This document shows, one piece after another, positions 11,202-22,432 of a DNA stretch of 64,000 nt. The stretch lies in assembly GCA_963854835.1 (NCBI GenBank), contig OY978527.1, positions 22,574,057 through 22,638,056 on the forward strand. The letters are read 5' to 3'. The notes below the pieces were generated by a model. It searched no databases. It saw only the letters and a list, made by a program, of their open reading frames with translations, and was not told the DNA's origin. How positions within the stretch are numbered: the first letter of the stretch is position 1; each line of letters starts with the position of its first letter. Position numbers and translations under genes: made by a program. This DNA comes from Megamerina dolium (taxonomy: Eukaryota > Arthropoda > Insecta > Diptera > Megamerinidae).

Positions 11202-11332
11202 TAACGAGTATCGATGGTTGGTTACTCATCACTCTTGTGACTGACACTATTGGCAGTATCGACAGTTGCTAACAGAGTATAAATAGAACCAATGTTGAGA
11301 AGTGAAAATCAATCTAATCCCGAACCTGATTG
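10993..11332. repeat. Inverted LTR palindrome with a TA core
   Basis: Two 132-bp arms (10993-11124 and 11201-11332) are inverted copies of the first part of a gypsy LTR. By eye they match at 129 of 132 positions. They flank a (TA)n tract at 11125-11200. Both arms share the same internal loss of the LTR segment between CAGTATCGACAGTTGC and the TATA box. One arm was therefore copied from the other. The right arm runs directly into pol at a shared ATTG, suggesting a microhomology join. It could form a cruciform. Confidence 0.9.
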
Positions 11333-13898
11333 GCCAAAAGAGATGATGCCATTAAGCTGATTTCAGATATGCAGAAGCAAGGTGTTATTGAACCATCAGC
11401 GAGTCCGTGGAGTTCACCAGTTGTGCTGGTAAAGAAGAAGGATGGAAGTACTCGATTCTATGTGGATTACAGAAAGCTAAATGATATTACGAAAAAAGAC
11501 AACTATCCACTGCCAAGAATCGATGACACTCTGGACACGCTATCTGGTGCGAAGTGGTTCTCAACTCTTGATCTGCAAAGTGGCTACTGGCAAGTGGAAC
11601 TTGGTAAGGAGGACAAAGAGAAAACAGCTTTCAGTATTGGCGATGGTTTATGGCAATTTACAGTCATGCCATTTGGTTTATGCAATGCGCCAGCTACTTT
11701 CGAACGTTTGATGGAGCGTGTACTCATAGGACTACACTGGAAAACGTGCTTGGTGTACCTCGATGACATTATCGTGATGGGAAAAGATTTTAACGACCAC
11801 CTGGAAAAGTTGAAAGAAGTATTTGAGCGTATACAATCACCAGGGCTTAAACTGAATATGAAAAAGTGTTCACTCTTCAGGCGAGAAGTTAAATATCTTG
11901 GTCATAAAGTAACAACAGAAGGGGTACATACCGACGAGCAAAAAGTAGCAGCAGTACAAGAATGACCTATTCCATCGAATCTTCACGAGTTAAGAAGCTT
12001 CCTAGGATTATGTACCTACTATAGACGATTTGTTCCTGGATTTACAAACATCGCCAGCAGGAACAACAGAAAGCATTCGAACAGCTCAAAGAAAGACTCT
12101 GTTCAGCACCAGTATTAGCGTTGGACACAGATGCGAGTGGCTATGGAATAGGTGGTGTACTCTCTCAGATCATAGATGGGCAAGAAAAAGTAATAGCATA
12201 CTACAGTAAAATCCTGTCGAAGCCAGAAAGAAACTACTGTTTCACTCGAAGTTACTCGCAATACTGGAATGTGTAAAGTATTTCCATAAATATTTATACG
12301 GTCATTCATTTCGTCTACGAACTGACTACGAAGGTGGTTATTACAATTCAAAAACCCAGAAGGACAATTGGCGCGCTGGATTGAAAGGCTGCAGAGTTAT
12401 GATTTTACTATTGAGAATCGAAAAGGAGGACATCACGGCAACGCAGATGCTCTATCTCGTCGTCTTTGCAAAATGGAATGTAAACATTGTTCTCGAGTGG
12501 AAAGCAAGGAGCGCATTGTCGACATACGACTTACGAATATATTACCGGGGGAGTCATGGACCACCGAACGACTGCAAGAAGATCAGCGGAACGACCCAGA
12601 TCTCGTAAGGATTATGGAATACAAGAAGCAGGGCATACGTCCAGATTGGCAAGAAATGCCTAATGAGAGTCCAATAGCAAAGGCATACTGGGCGCAGTAG
12701 CAAAGCCTGCACTTACGAGATGGATGTTTATTCCGAGCATGGGAAAGTGAAGATGGAAAAATCACTAATAATCTTCTAGTGGTACCCAAGGCAAGAAAAA
12801 ATGAAGTAATAGCTGAGTATCACAATGCCTCCAGTGGAGGGCATTTGGGCATAACCAAAACCGTTGAGAAAATAAAGAAACGATTTTATTGGGTTGGATG
12901 TCATTTTCATGTCGCTGATTGGATTCGGAAGTGTAAGCAATGTGCAATGGCCAAAGGTCTCAATAAGAAAAGTCGAGGTAAGATGCACCAATACACCGTG
13001 GGTGCTTCATTTGAGAGAATTGCTATGGACATAGCTGGATCATTTCCAATAAGCAATGCAGGAAACAAGTATGTTCTGGTGGTTATAGAATACTTCAGTA
13101 AATGGCCTGAAGAATACCCCATTCCTAATTAAGAAGCTAGTACAGTTGCGGATGTATTCGTCAACCAATGGATTACTCGTTTTGGTGTACCGATGGAGTT
13201 ACACTCAGACCAAGGACGAAATTTCGAATCATTTGAATTCCAAGAGATATGCCGTATGTTGGGTATAAACAAAATTCGTACAACACCTTTGCATCCACAA
13301 TCTGATGGCATGGTAGAACGATTTAACCGTACCTTGGAGGAATATTTGAGAAAAGTCGTGGATAAATACCAAAGCGTCTGGGATGTACATATACCAATGT
13401 TCCTCATGGTATATCAATGCGCACAACATGATACGACGGTTACTACACCGGCAAAGGCAATTTTTTTAAACGAGTTAAGACTGCCAGCTGATTTAAAATT
13501 TGGAGTCGTAACACCAAAGAGATCAATCGAAGGTAACTATACCAGCGAAGAGCGGGAACAGTTGGATGAAGTACATCAGTTCATCAGAGAGCGGTCGCAG
13601 TTGATAAGCGATAAGATGAAGGCCAGGTATGACTTGAAACCAAATTCAAAAAGGTTCTATGAAGGAGAGCTGGTAATGCTTCATAATCCACAACGAAAGA
13701 AAAGCCTGTCCCCTAAACTACAGACTCATTGGGAAGGACCATATGAGATTATAGCAAAGATAAATGACGTAGTGTATCGTATTCAACGTGCATGGAATAA
13801 AAGAGCAAAGTTTAAAGTAGTGCACTTGGAGCGACTTGCGCCATATCGGGGGAAGTATAAAAACTTGGTCGGGACGAACATGGTTAAGAGGAGGGCAG
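11333..13898 (+). pseudogene. Gypsy copy E pol remnant (RT, RNase H, integrase)
   Basis: Homologous to copy C pol from the RT start to the pol end. RT motifs are present (STLDLQSGYW, VYLDDIIVMG), but a TGG-to-TGA change stops the frame near 11963. A deletion near 12055-12120 and further small deletions near 12245 and 12335 break RNase H. An in-frame stop near 12700 and another near 13130 break integrase. Gag, protease and a normal 5' LTR are missing, and the palindrome sits there instead. A purine tract and a diverged 3' LTR follow. It is non-functional and older than copies A-C. Confidence 0.9.
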
Positions 13899-14224
13899 TG
13901 TAACGAACATCGATGGTTGGTTATTCATCACTATTGTGACTGACACGAATGTTGGCACCATCGAAACGAATGTCAACAAAAAGAAATAAACAATAACCAG
14001 AACAAGCCGACGGGAAAGAAAGAGAAGAATCTCGATAAAGGAAGATTTTGGGGTGTTGCCAACAGAGTATAAACAGAACCAGTGGTGAGAATATGAAAAT
14101 CAATATAATCCCGAACGTGATTGCGAAAACATCGATACAGAGGCAAAAGTTGCAAGTACATTAAAGTGTTATTGTAAATAGTTAATTGTAAATAGAGTTT
14201 ATTAAATAAATTGTTGCTTTATGT

Positions 14225-14228
<4 letters not shown>
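13899..14228 (+). repeat. Gypsy copy E 3' LTR, diverged and truncated
   Basis: Begins TGTAACGAACATCGATGG after the purine tract AAGAGGAGGGCAG and ends ATGTAACA. About 110 bp are missing near the 3' end compared with the 438-bp LTRs (TTGCTTTATGTAACA). Many substitutions show age. It runs straight into a TA tract. Confidence 0.85.

Positions 14229-14318
<90 letters not shown>
14229..14318. repeat. (TA)n microsatellite
   Basis: Pure TA tract between the copy E LTR and SINE copy 3. Confidence 0.92.
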
Positions 14319-14323
<5 letters not shown>

Positions 14324-14327
14324 AGCT

Positions 14328-14677
14328 GGGTGCCGTAGGTCAGTGGTTAGTGTGTTCGCCTTCTGATCTGTAGGTCGTGGTTCAATCCCCGGCTGATGCA
14401 TAACAAATTTAATATCGATAAGATTTTTCTTTCGAATGGTATCCACCTGTCGGCAAGCAATTGGCAATTCTTCCGACAGTAACAACTTGCCATGAAAAAG
14501 CTTCTTAAAGAACTCTGGGACAAAACTCAGAAAAAGTGATGTCACAAGTGTTCGGCTAAAATAAGTAGGTCCCTTCTAATACTGTCCAAATTTAAGACGC
14601 ACAACAGTAATGGAAGAGAAGCTCGGCCAATGAGCCCTTTGGGGCTTTAAGTGCCACATATTTATTTTATTTTTTAT
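14328..14677 (+). mobile_element. tRNA-derived SINE, copy 3
   Basis: Same family and orientation as copy 1, with GGGTGCCGTAGGTCAGTGG at the head, a B box at 14379-14388 and the GGGGCTTTAAGTGCCACATA tail. The A box has one change (TAGGTCAGTGG). A short internal deletion removes the TTCTGCCGTTCGGAACC segment. It sits between TA tracts, so a target duplication cannot be resolved. A partial repeat of the head (GCCGTAGC) precedes it. Confidence 0.88.
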
Positions 14678-14707
14678 AGATATATATATATATAGATATA
14701 TATATAT

Positions 14708-14784
<77 letters not shown>

Positions 14785-14793
14785 GATATATAT
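14678..14793. repeat. (TA)n tract with GATA interruptions
   Basis: TA dinucleotides with occasional AGATATAT units directly after the SINE tail. Confidence 0.9.
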
Positions 14794-15586
14794 TGCACTG
14801 AATTGAAAAAAGTTCTTAGAGAGAGCTGCTAAATGCTGAATGTTTAACGGAACGAATGTTGATTGTTGAACGTTGATGAGTGTTGATTGTTGGGTGTTGA
14901 TTGTTGAGTGCTGTTCAGTATTGATTGGTGTATATCTTATCATTTCACGTGATGAGGATTTGTAACTGCAACTAACACCACTCAAGGATCAAGAATGGCT
15001 CGGGAGTCAGTGAGTCGAGCTATGCGATCTATCAGTTGCATCTGGGGGATTTCATATCGTATATATATTGTATTTGTCGTTTTCTTAAGTACTCCTCCTT
15101 CCGTCGTAGATAGAAGGATTTGTAGAGTGTATAAATATATAAGAGCTGGTCGTAGACCAGATTTACGGGAGAGAAATATTTTTCTTCGAGATGTTAGATT
15201 TGCGGGATTGCCAAAACATGTAATGCTCAGCTAGACAATTTCTCAATTCAGCTAGATTAGAGTGTTTCGGGTTCATGATAGTTCGATCGTCAACTCGAGT
15301 AATGAATATGCAGCAAACAATGTGGAATATGGGATTATTCATACGCATGTAAACTACGCGAGGGCATAGTTTCGCTGAAGCTTCGTAGAAGTTCGTGATT
15401 TATATCGGGTAGTTACAGTGAACTGAACAACGTAAGAGATGGATGCGCATGACGGTCACAATCGGGTACTCTGACAAAACGTTCCTACGTAATACGGATG
15501 TGGCTTCGAGCCACAATTCTCATATCACATTTTACGTTACAATAATCTCGGGAGGCCATGTGAAGTATCTGAAGTTGTCAAGCAGT
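14794..15586. other. Unassigned region beside the BEL/Pao remnant
   Basis: Contains a short imperfect GTTGATTGTTG repeat cluster (about 14855-14930) and AT-rich sequence. For the minus-strand BEL/Pao element this is where protease and RT would lie, but I recognise no motif. A 79-codon plus-strand ORF (14995-15234) has no recognisable product. Confidence 0.35.
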
Positions 15587-17292
15587 TTATGCAAATCTTC
15601 TGCTGATGCACAAAAGTATTCTCTCTTCAACCGTAAGTTTGGAGAACTCTGTGCATTGTCGTAAGGGGTGCATGCCTCCACATAGCGGGTAGCATGTCTT
15701 CGAAATAGTAGTATTTAACGAAATAACACTCTTAGTTGTTTGGAGGGATTTATCGGGAATTGTAGCGTGTTTTCGACTACTCATTTGTGTCTGAAGCTTA
15801 TCACATCGAGCGTAAGAAGATGAATATGGAAGTTTATCGAAACTAATTCTGCTGTGGAACGATGAAACCGTTGTGCGGAATATCGTAATTATTGGATTGA
15901 GGATTGTCGTGATGGGGGCTGTATCCAAAGTTGTATTGCATTTTTCCCTTTCAACAACTCGCAGCTGAGAAATGCAAGTGCGCTGACAAGAACGTTCAGC
16001 TGCTGTTTCAGTAGGAGTTGACTCGTTGACTCGGGAGTTGCATCATAACGAGTGCTGGAAGCATTATCTAGCCTATGAAATCGGGAATTGTGTCTTTGTC
16101 GACACGATGAGTACATATACCGACTTTTACAGTTATTATAATTGTGAGAGTTTGCCAAACAATTGGTATACAGTTTGTGTTTTTTAACTACGCTGTATTA
16201 TTCATCAACCAATAACTTCAGAAAATCGGGACAATGGCGAAGAGGGTGTGTCTTTCGGCACATTGGACAGCCCTGATTGGTAACACTAGCATGATAAATG
16301 CTTGTTCCCTGCTGATTGACTGGGGTGCTAATTCGATGGTTGGCTGAGTTGCCGAGTTGGTGGTTGGCTGGATTGCCGAAAACAAATTCGGATATCTGCG
16401 ACTGATTCCAAAGTGTGATACTGATCTGTAAGAAAGGCATCGAAGTCGCCCCAATTAGGGATTTCACGTTTATTTTTTAATGATTGCTCCCAAAGACACC
16501 ACCTGTATACGGGAGTTTTGTGGAGCACAAATACACAAAAATAACGTCCCAGTGACTTGTGTCAATCTGCAGGAGCTTCAAATTCGTGATACAGTCGTTA
16601 GGTATGTGCTGTAAGCGCTTCAAATGCGGGCCGGTTTCATGCACGACCGGTTGCAAGTTCAAGAGGGATTTCAACTGGGTATTAATAAGTATACGCCTAT
16701 TCCCGTAGCGTCTTTCTAAATTGTACCACGCTATCGAGAAACCATCATTAGTCAACGGAGTTGACTTTATGATACTATGTGCTTCGCCACGGGTTTTTTT
16801 GTAACAAATGGTACAATTTTTTACGGGATTTAGGCGGGGATTGTTTTTGTACAAGGCCGCAAATATATCTCGAAAGCTTGGCCACGAAACATAATCGCCC
16901 GAAAAACATTCTATGTCTCATGGGGGCAGCTGAATAGCTGGAAACAAATATTGATGAAATAGGTTTACATCGGGAACAGCGGGAATTTCGGGAGACACCA
17001 TCTCAGCGTTCAGTTCATGAAGATGAGAATTAATTTTAGAGAGGCACCGGACATAAGAGGTGTAACATTCTCTATATACCTCTTCAATTTGGCTAATATC
17101 GACATCTTCAGCGACTTCCTCTGTTAGAACAGTGTAATATGCTGTTCTGCAATCACTCCATAGGGACTGGAATTGTTTTTTCTGTGCTTCTAAAAGAATT
17201 TGGGTATGATTTTCCGGGTTGATGGTAAGGAAATAGGCATCAAATTCAATAACCTCTTTAGCGATAGCTTTAAACAGATTGAGATTTGACAT
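15587..17292 (-). pseudogene. BEL/Pao retrotransposon gag remnant
   Basis: From 17292 to about 15890 one minus-strand frame is broken by a few stops, including TGA at about 16918. It holds an N-terminal helical part, then the conserved BEL/Pao Gag core (WPSFRDIF; NNPRLNPV; GEAHSIIK; RRYGNRRILINTQLKSLL; HLKRL). A C-terminal zinc module follows (CPMCRKTHPLRHCPDF; then CLANSHNYNNC and a second Cys-His cluster). Further on, about 15595-15720 repeats the first zinc motif (CYPLCGGMHPLRQCTEF) in another frame. No pol is recognised. The breaks make it non-functional. It is on the opposite strand to gypsy copies A-C. Confidence 0.8.
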
Positions 17293-17922
17293 GATGAGGG
17301 TAACTCGTAGAATTACAGAAGAAAATTCTAGATGGAGATAAGACCGGGAAAGATAAATCTGAATTTATGCTCGTCTATATTGTGTTCGGCAAGAAAGTAT
17401 TCCGAAAGACGTAGTTTTAAATAGTAAAGTTAAGTGAAACCAGTGTGCGAACTTATGAGAAATGTGATATTTTTATATAAAAATACACGTATGTAATATG
17501 TATAGGAAAATAACCGCGGGACCGAATAAGAGTTTGGGAATCACTGTATTGTACTTTCTAGAACTTTTACTATATTATCTCTTACCAAGAATTAAATTAT
17601 ATTTTATTTGTTCGCACTTAGGGTCGAAAGTGACTGTTTTTCTCACTGGGTGTGTTCTCAATAGAATATAATATACAATTGTTGTTACAATTCTATTTCT
17701 AGCGTATAAGCCAATACAAATATATTTTGTTGCTAATGTACATGTGCAAAACAAAAGTAGGGAGAACGACATTTAGTAATAATATTATAGTACCGCTATA
17801 GTTATAATCAAATGCAAGTACTTAGGCCGAGACAAATCAATACACTTTGTTGTTGCGTATGATGACAAAGTACCTTTATTGTTTGATATTGGGATAACTT
17901 GCTATTGGTGCTTTTTGGATAT
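17293..17922. other. Possible BEL/Pao leader or LTR region; unassigned
   Basis: Lies upstream of the BEL/Pao gag start on the minus strand, where a leader and 5' LTR would be expected. I could not define LTR ends or a primer site. It is AT-rich with no convincing ORF. Confidence 0.3.
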
Positions 17923-18357
17923 TGTAACGAGTATCGATAGTTGGTTACTCATCACTATTGTGACTGACACTATTGGCAGCATCGACATGAATGTCAACAA
18001 AAAGAAATAAGCGATAACCAGAACAAGCCAACGAGAAAGGAAGAGAAGAATCTCGAAAGGAAGATTCTGGGGTGTTGCCAACAGAGTATAAATAGAGCCA
18101 GTGTTGAGCAGTGAAATCAATCTAATTCCGAACGTGATTGCGAAAACATTGATACAGAGGCAAAAGCTGCAAGTACATTTAAGTGTTATAGTAAATAGTT
18201 GATTGTAAACAGTGTTGATTGTACATAGAGTTTATTAAATAAATTGTTGCTGTATATAGTTGTATAAAATAAGTGTTGCAGTTATCATTAACAGAATCCA
18301 GTGATCGAACAAGGTAATTCAAATAGAATTAAACGCTCACAGAATAAAAACGTAACA
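17923..18357 (+). repeat. Gypsy copy B 5' LTR (435 bp)
   Basis: TG...CA ends and a TATA box. Its sequence type (CACTATTGGCAGCATCGACATG; GAGCAGTGAAATC) differs from the LTRs of A and C. A two-base deletion (CTCGAAAGG against CTCGATAAAGG) is the main difference from its own 3' LTR. Flanking ATAT (17919-17922) matches 21720-21723. Confidence 0.93.
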
Positions 18358-18386
18358 ATTGGTGTCAGAAGTGGGATTCTGTAAAG

Positions 18387-21244
18387 ATGGTGAAAATTGA
18401 CCAACTAAAAGTGGACCAGCTTAAAAAGCTGTTGGTAGAGATGAATCTATCGTCATCAGGTGCAAAGGCGGAACTGCTGGTGAGGCTGAGGCAAGCTATG
18501 GAGGCTAAGGGAATTAATGTAGAAGAACATGGGTTCTTCGAGGAAGCCGATATACAAGCAGTTGTGCACGCTGAGGAAGAGAGCAAAATAGATTCGAGTG
18601 GTCAACTCATGGATTTCATGAAAACCATGATGCAACAGCAGAAACAACAGCTACAAGAAAATGCGTCTCGCCAAGAAAACGCTATGGGAGAGTTCCAGAA
18701 AACAATTGACTCCAAGCTTCAAGAACATTCGGCTGAATTGCGTATGGAAATTCAAGAAGGTTCGGCTCGACAAGAACACGTCATCGAAAATCTACAAAAA
18801 GGAATTGAGATTAGATTTCAGGAAATTTCCGGAACCATTAATGAAAAAGTCATGGATCTGAAGGAACATGTAGATGACTTGGAAGATAAGTTCGAGAAAT
18901 TACAGCACGATCTCAACCAACTAAAAATAAGTGGAGCAACCACATCAGTGATTAGAGATTCAAGTACAATCAAATTAAAGCCACCAACATTTGACGGAAG
19001 CACGCCATTCAATATCTTCAAGCTTCAATTCGAGACAACAGCTTCGAAGAATCAATGGGATGACAGCGACAAGACTGCTGCTTTAATAGTCGCATTAAAA
19101 GGTAATGCTTCCGAGGTGTTACAGATGATTCCAGAGAAAGATCGTGGTAGCTATCAGTCACTGATGGACACACTACAGCGAAAATATGGAAATGAATACA
19201 AGAGTCAATTACATCGAGTGGAATTGAGATCGCGAGTGCAACGGAGTAATGAGAGCCTGCAGGAATTCGCTCCTGACATTGAGCGCTTATGTCATCTTGC
19301 GTTCTCCGGTAGTTCGGAAGAGTTCGTCGAAAAAATAAAAATAGAGGCATTCATAGATGGCATACGTGATGGAGAGACAAAGCGTGCCTTAGTCATGTCA
19401 CCCAGGAAAACATATGCCGAAACAGTCAGTAGCGCTTTGACATATGAAGCCGCCAGGTTAATGTGTCGACCAGTGCAAGTGTACGCAAACTAGAGGCGAA
19501 AACATCACATCTGGTTGAAGCAGTGCGTCAGGCAGTAAAATCAGTAGTTCAGCCTGAAGTAAGAGCAGGTCGACGCGAAACCAAATTTAATGGTAAGTGC
19601 TTCATTTGCGACAAACGAGGGCATATAGCTCGTGATTGCAATCAATCGAGTATGAAGCCTAAAGGAAGAACAAGGAATCAACACAAAAATAAATTTACCG
19701 GTAAGTGCTTCATATGCCATCGAAGAGGACACATGGCGCGTAATTGTCGGCTACGACGAAAGCAACAAAGATCGAATTCACCAGGACAACGAAAGGAAGA
19801 TCGTGATGTCATTCATCGTGGTAAAGCTGTTACTCCATATCATCGTACTTGCACCGTAGATAGTAAACATTGTTCTCGGGAAAGAAACCAGAATCACATT
19901 GTTAACTTACGTCTTACGAATGTATTGCCGGAGGAGTCATGGACCACCGAACGAGTGCAAGAAGATCAGCGGAACGACCCAGATCTCGTAAAGATTTTGG
20001 AATACAAGGAGCAGGGCATACGTCCAGATTGGCAAGAAATGGCTAATGAGAGTCCAATAGCAAAGGCATACTGGGCGCAGTGGCAAAGCCTGCACTTACG
20101 AGACGGATGTTTATTCCGAACATGGGAAAGTGAAGATGGAAAAATCACTTATGATCTTCTAGTGGTACCCAAGGCAAGAATAAATGAAGTGATAGCTGAG
20201 TATCACAATGCCTCCAGTGGAGGGCATTTGGGAATCACCAAAACCGTCGAGAAAATAAAGAAACGATTTTATTGGGTTGGATGTCATGACCATGTCGCTG
20301 ATTGGATTCGGAAATGTAAGCAATGTGCAATGGCCAAAGGTCCCACTAAGAAAAGTCGAGGTAAGATGCACCAATACACCGTGGGTGCTCCATTTGAGCG
20401 AATTGCTATGGACATAGCTGGGCCATTTCCAATAAGCAACGCAGGAAACAAGTATGTTCTGGTGGTTATAGATTACTTCAGTAAATGGCCTGAAGTATAC
20501 CCCATTCCAAATCAGGAAGCTAGTACAGTTGCGGATGTATTCGTGAACCAATGGATTACTCGTTTTGGTGTACCGATGGAGTTACACTCAGACCAAGGTC
20601 GAAATTTCGAATCAGTTGTATTCCAAGAGATATGCCGTATGCTGGGTATATACAAAACTCGTACAACACCTTTGCATCCACAATCTGATGGCATGGTAGA
20701 ACGATTTAACCGTACCTTGGAGGAATATTTGAGAAAAGTCGTAGATAAATACCAAAGAGACTGGGATGTACATATACCAATGTTCCTCATGGCATATAGA
20801 TGCGCACAACATGATACGACGGCTACTACACCGGCAATGGCAATTTTTGGAAACGAGTTAAGACTGCCAGCTGATTTAAAATTTGGAGTCGTAACACCAA
20901 CGAGATCAACCGAAGGTAATTATACTAGCGAAAAGCGGGAACAGTTGGATGAAGTACATCGGTTCATCAGAGAGCGGTCGCAGATGATAAGCGATAAGAT
21001 GAAGGCCAGGTATGACTTGAAAGCAAATTCAAAAGGGTTCTATGAAGGAGAGCTTGTAATGCTTCATAATCCACAACGAAAGAAAGGCCTGTCCCCTAAA
21101 CTACAGACTCATTGGGAAGGACCATATGAGATTATAGCAAAGATAAATGACGTAGTGTATCGTATTCAACGTGCCTGGAATAAAAGAGCAAAGTTTAAAG
21201 TAGTGCACTTGGAGCGACTTGCGCCATATCGAGGGGAAGTATAA
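18387..21244 (+). pseudogene. Gag-integrase fusion polyprotein of gypsy copy B (one frameshift)
   Basis: Same architecture and same Gag-to-integrase join as copy A. It has a SAP-like N terminus, a shorter coiled coil, a capsid-like region, two CCHC knuckles and a full DD35E integrase with GPY/F-type tail. A one-base loss near 19478 (GTGCAAGTG against ATGCCACGTG) splits it into 18387-19493 and 19463-21244, so Gag ends before the knuckles. About 29 codons of coiled-coil repeat present in copy A are missing. No protease, RT or RNase H. The single lesion and near-identical LTRs indicate a recent insertion that was probably damaged during or after transposition. Confidence 0.9.
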
Positions 21245-21282
21245 AAACTTGTTCGGGACGAACAAGGTTAAGAGGAGGGCAG

Positions 21283-21719
21283 TGTAACGAGTATCGATAG
21301 TTGGTTACTCATCACTATTGTGACTGACACTATTGGCAGCATCGACATGAATGTCAACAAAAAGAAATAAGCGATAACCAGAACAAGCCAACGAGAAAGG
21401 AAGAGAAGAATCTCGATAAAGGAAGATTCTGGGGTGTTGCCAACAGAGTATAAATAGAGCCAGTGTTGAGCAGTGAAATCAATCTAATTCCGAACGTGAT
21501 TGCGAAAACATTGATACAGAGGCAAAAGCTGCAAGTACATTTAAGTGTTATAGTAAATAGTTGATTGTAAACAGTGTTGATTGTACATAGAGTTTATTAA
21601 ATAAATTGTTGCTGTATATAGTTGTATAAAATAAGTGTTGCAGTTATCATTAACAGAATCCAGTGATCGAACAAGGTAATTCAAATAGAATTAAACGCTC
21701 ACAGAATAAAAACGTAACA
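21283..21719 (+). repeat. Gypsy copy B 3' LTR (437 bp)
   Basis: Follows the purine tract AAGAGGAGGGCAG. Near-identical to the copy B 5' LTR. ATAT follows directly (21720-21723), completing the target duplication and a 3.8-kb element. Confidence 0.93.
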
Positions 21720-21965
21720 ATATGCATAAACTCAGAGCAGGTAGATTAAATGCAAGTGTCAACAACAGGTAATTGCATGTGAATTTGAACAAAAAGCACT
21801 GTTGTTGTCCTTGCATGTAAGCCAAGCAAAATTATAACTAAAAGGGAAGACAAATATTCGTAATATTGTGTTTTATCTTCAATATATAAAGTATTATTAT
21901 GAGGGGAAAAGCAACAATTTGTATTTGTGAAGTGTGAATGTTGTACCAAACAATATACAATATAT
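21720..21965. other. 246-bp spacer between copies B and C
   Basis: AT-rich sequence with no recognised feature. Two independently inserted elements of the same family lie on either side in the same orientation, each bounded by ATAT. Confidence 0.6.
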
Positions 21966-22403
21966 TGTAACGAGTATCGATAGTTGATTACTCATCACTA
22001 TTGTGACTGACTCTATTGGCAGCATCGAAACGAATGTCAACAAAAAGAAATAAGCGATAACCAGAACAAGCCAACGAGAAAGGAAGAGAAGAATCTCGAT
22101 AAAGGAAGATTCTGGGGTGTTGCCAACAGAGTATAAATAGAGCCAGTGTTGAGAATTGACAATCAATCTACTTCCGAACGTGATTGCGAAAACATTGATA
22201 CAGAGGCAAAAGTTGCAAGTACATTTAAGTGTTATAGTAAATAGTTGATTGTAAACAGTGTTGATTGTAAATAGAGATTATTAAATAAATTGTTGCTGTA
22301 TATAGTTGTACAAAATAAGTGTTGCAGTTATCATTAACAGAATCCAGTGATCGAACAAGGTAATTCAAATAGAATTAAACGTTCACAGAATAAAAACGTA
22401 ACA
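21966..22403 (+). repeat. Gypsy copy C 5' LTR (438 bp)
   Basis: TG...CA ends, TATA box at 22132-22140 and AATAAA at 22284-22289. By direct reading I find no difference from the 3' LTR at 27438-27875. The preceding ATAT (21962-21965) matches 27876-27879. Identical LTRs mean very little time since insertion. Confidence 0.95.
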
Positions 22404-22405
22404 AT

Positions 22406-22422
22406 TGGTGTCAGAAGTGGGA
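22406..22422 (+). promoter_or_regulatory. Primer binding site, tRNA-Leu type (copy C)
   Basis: TGGTGTCAGAAGTGGGA, two bases after the LTR end, complementary to a tRNA-Leu-like 3' end with CCA. Same as in copies A and B. Confidence 0.75.
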
Positions 22423-22432
22423 TTCTGTAAAG

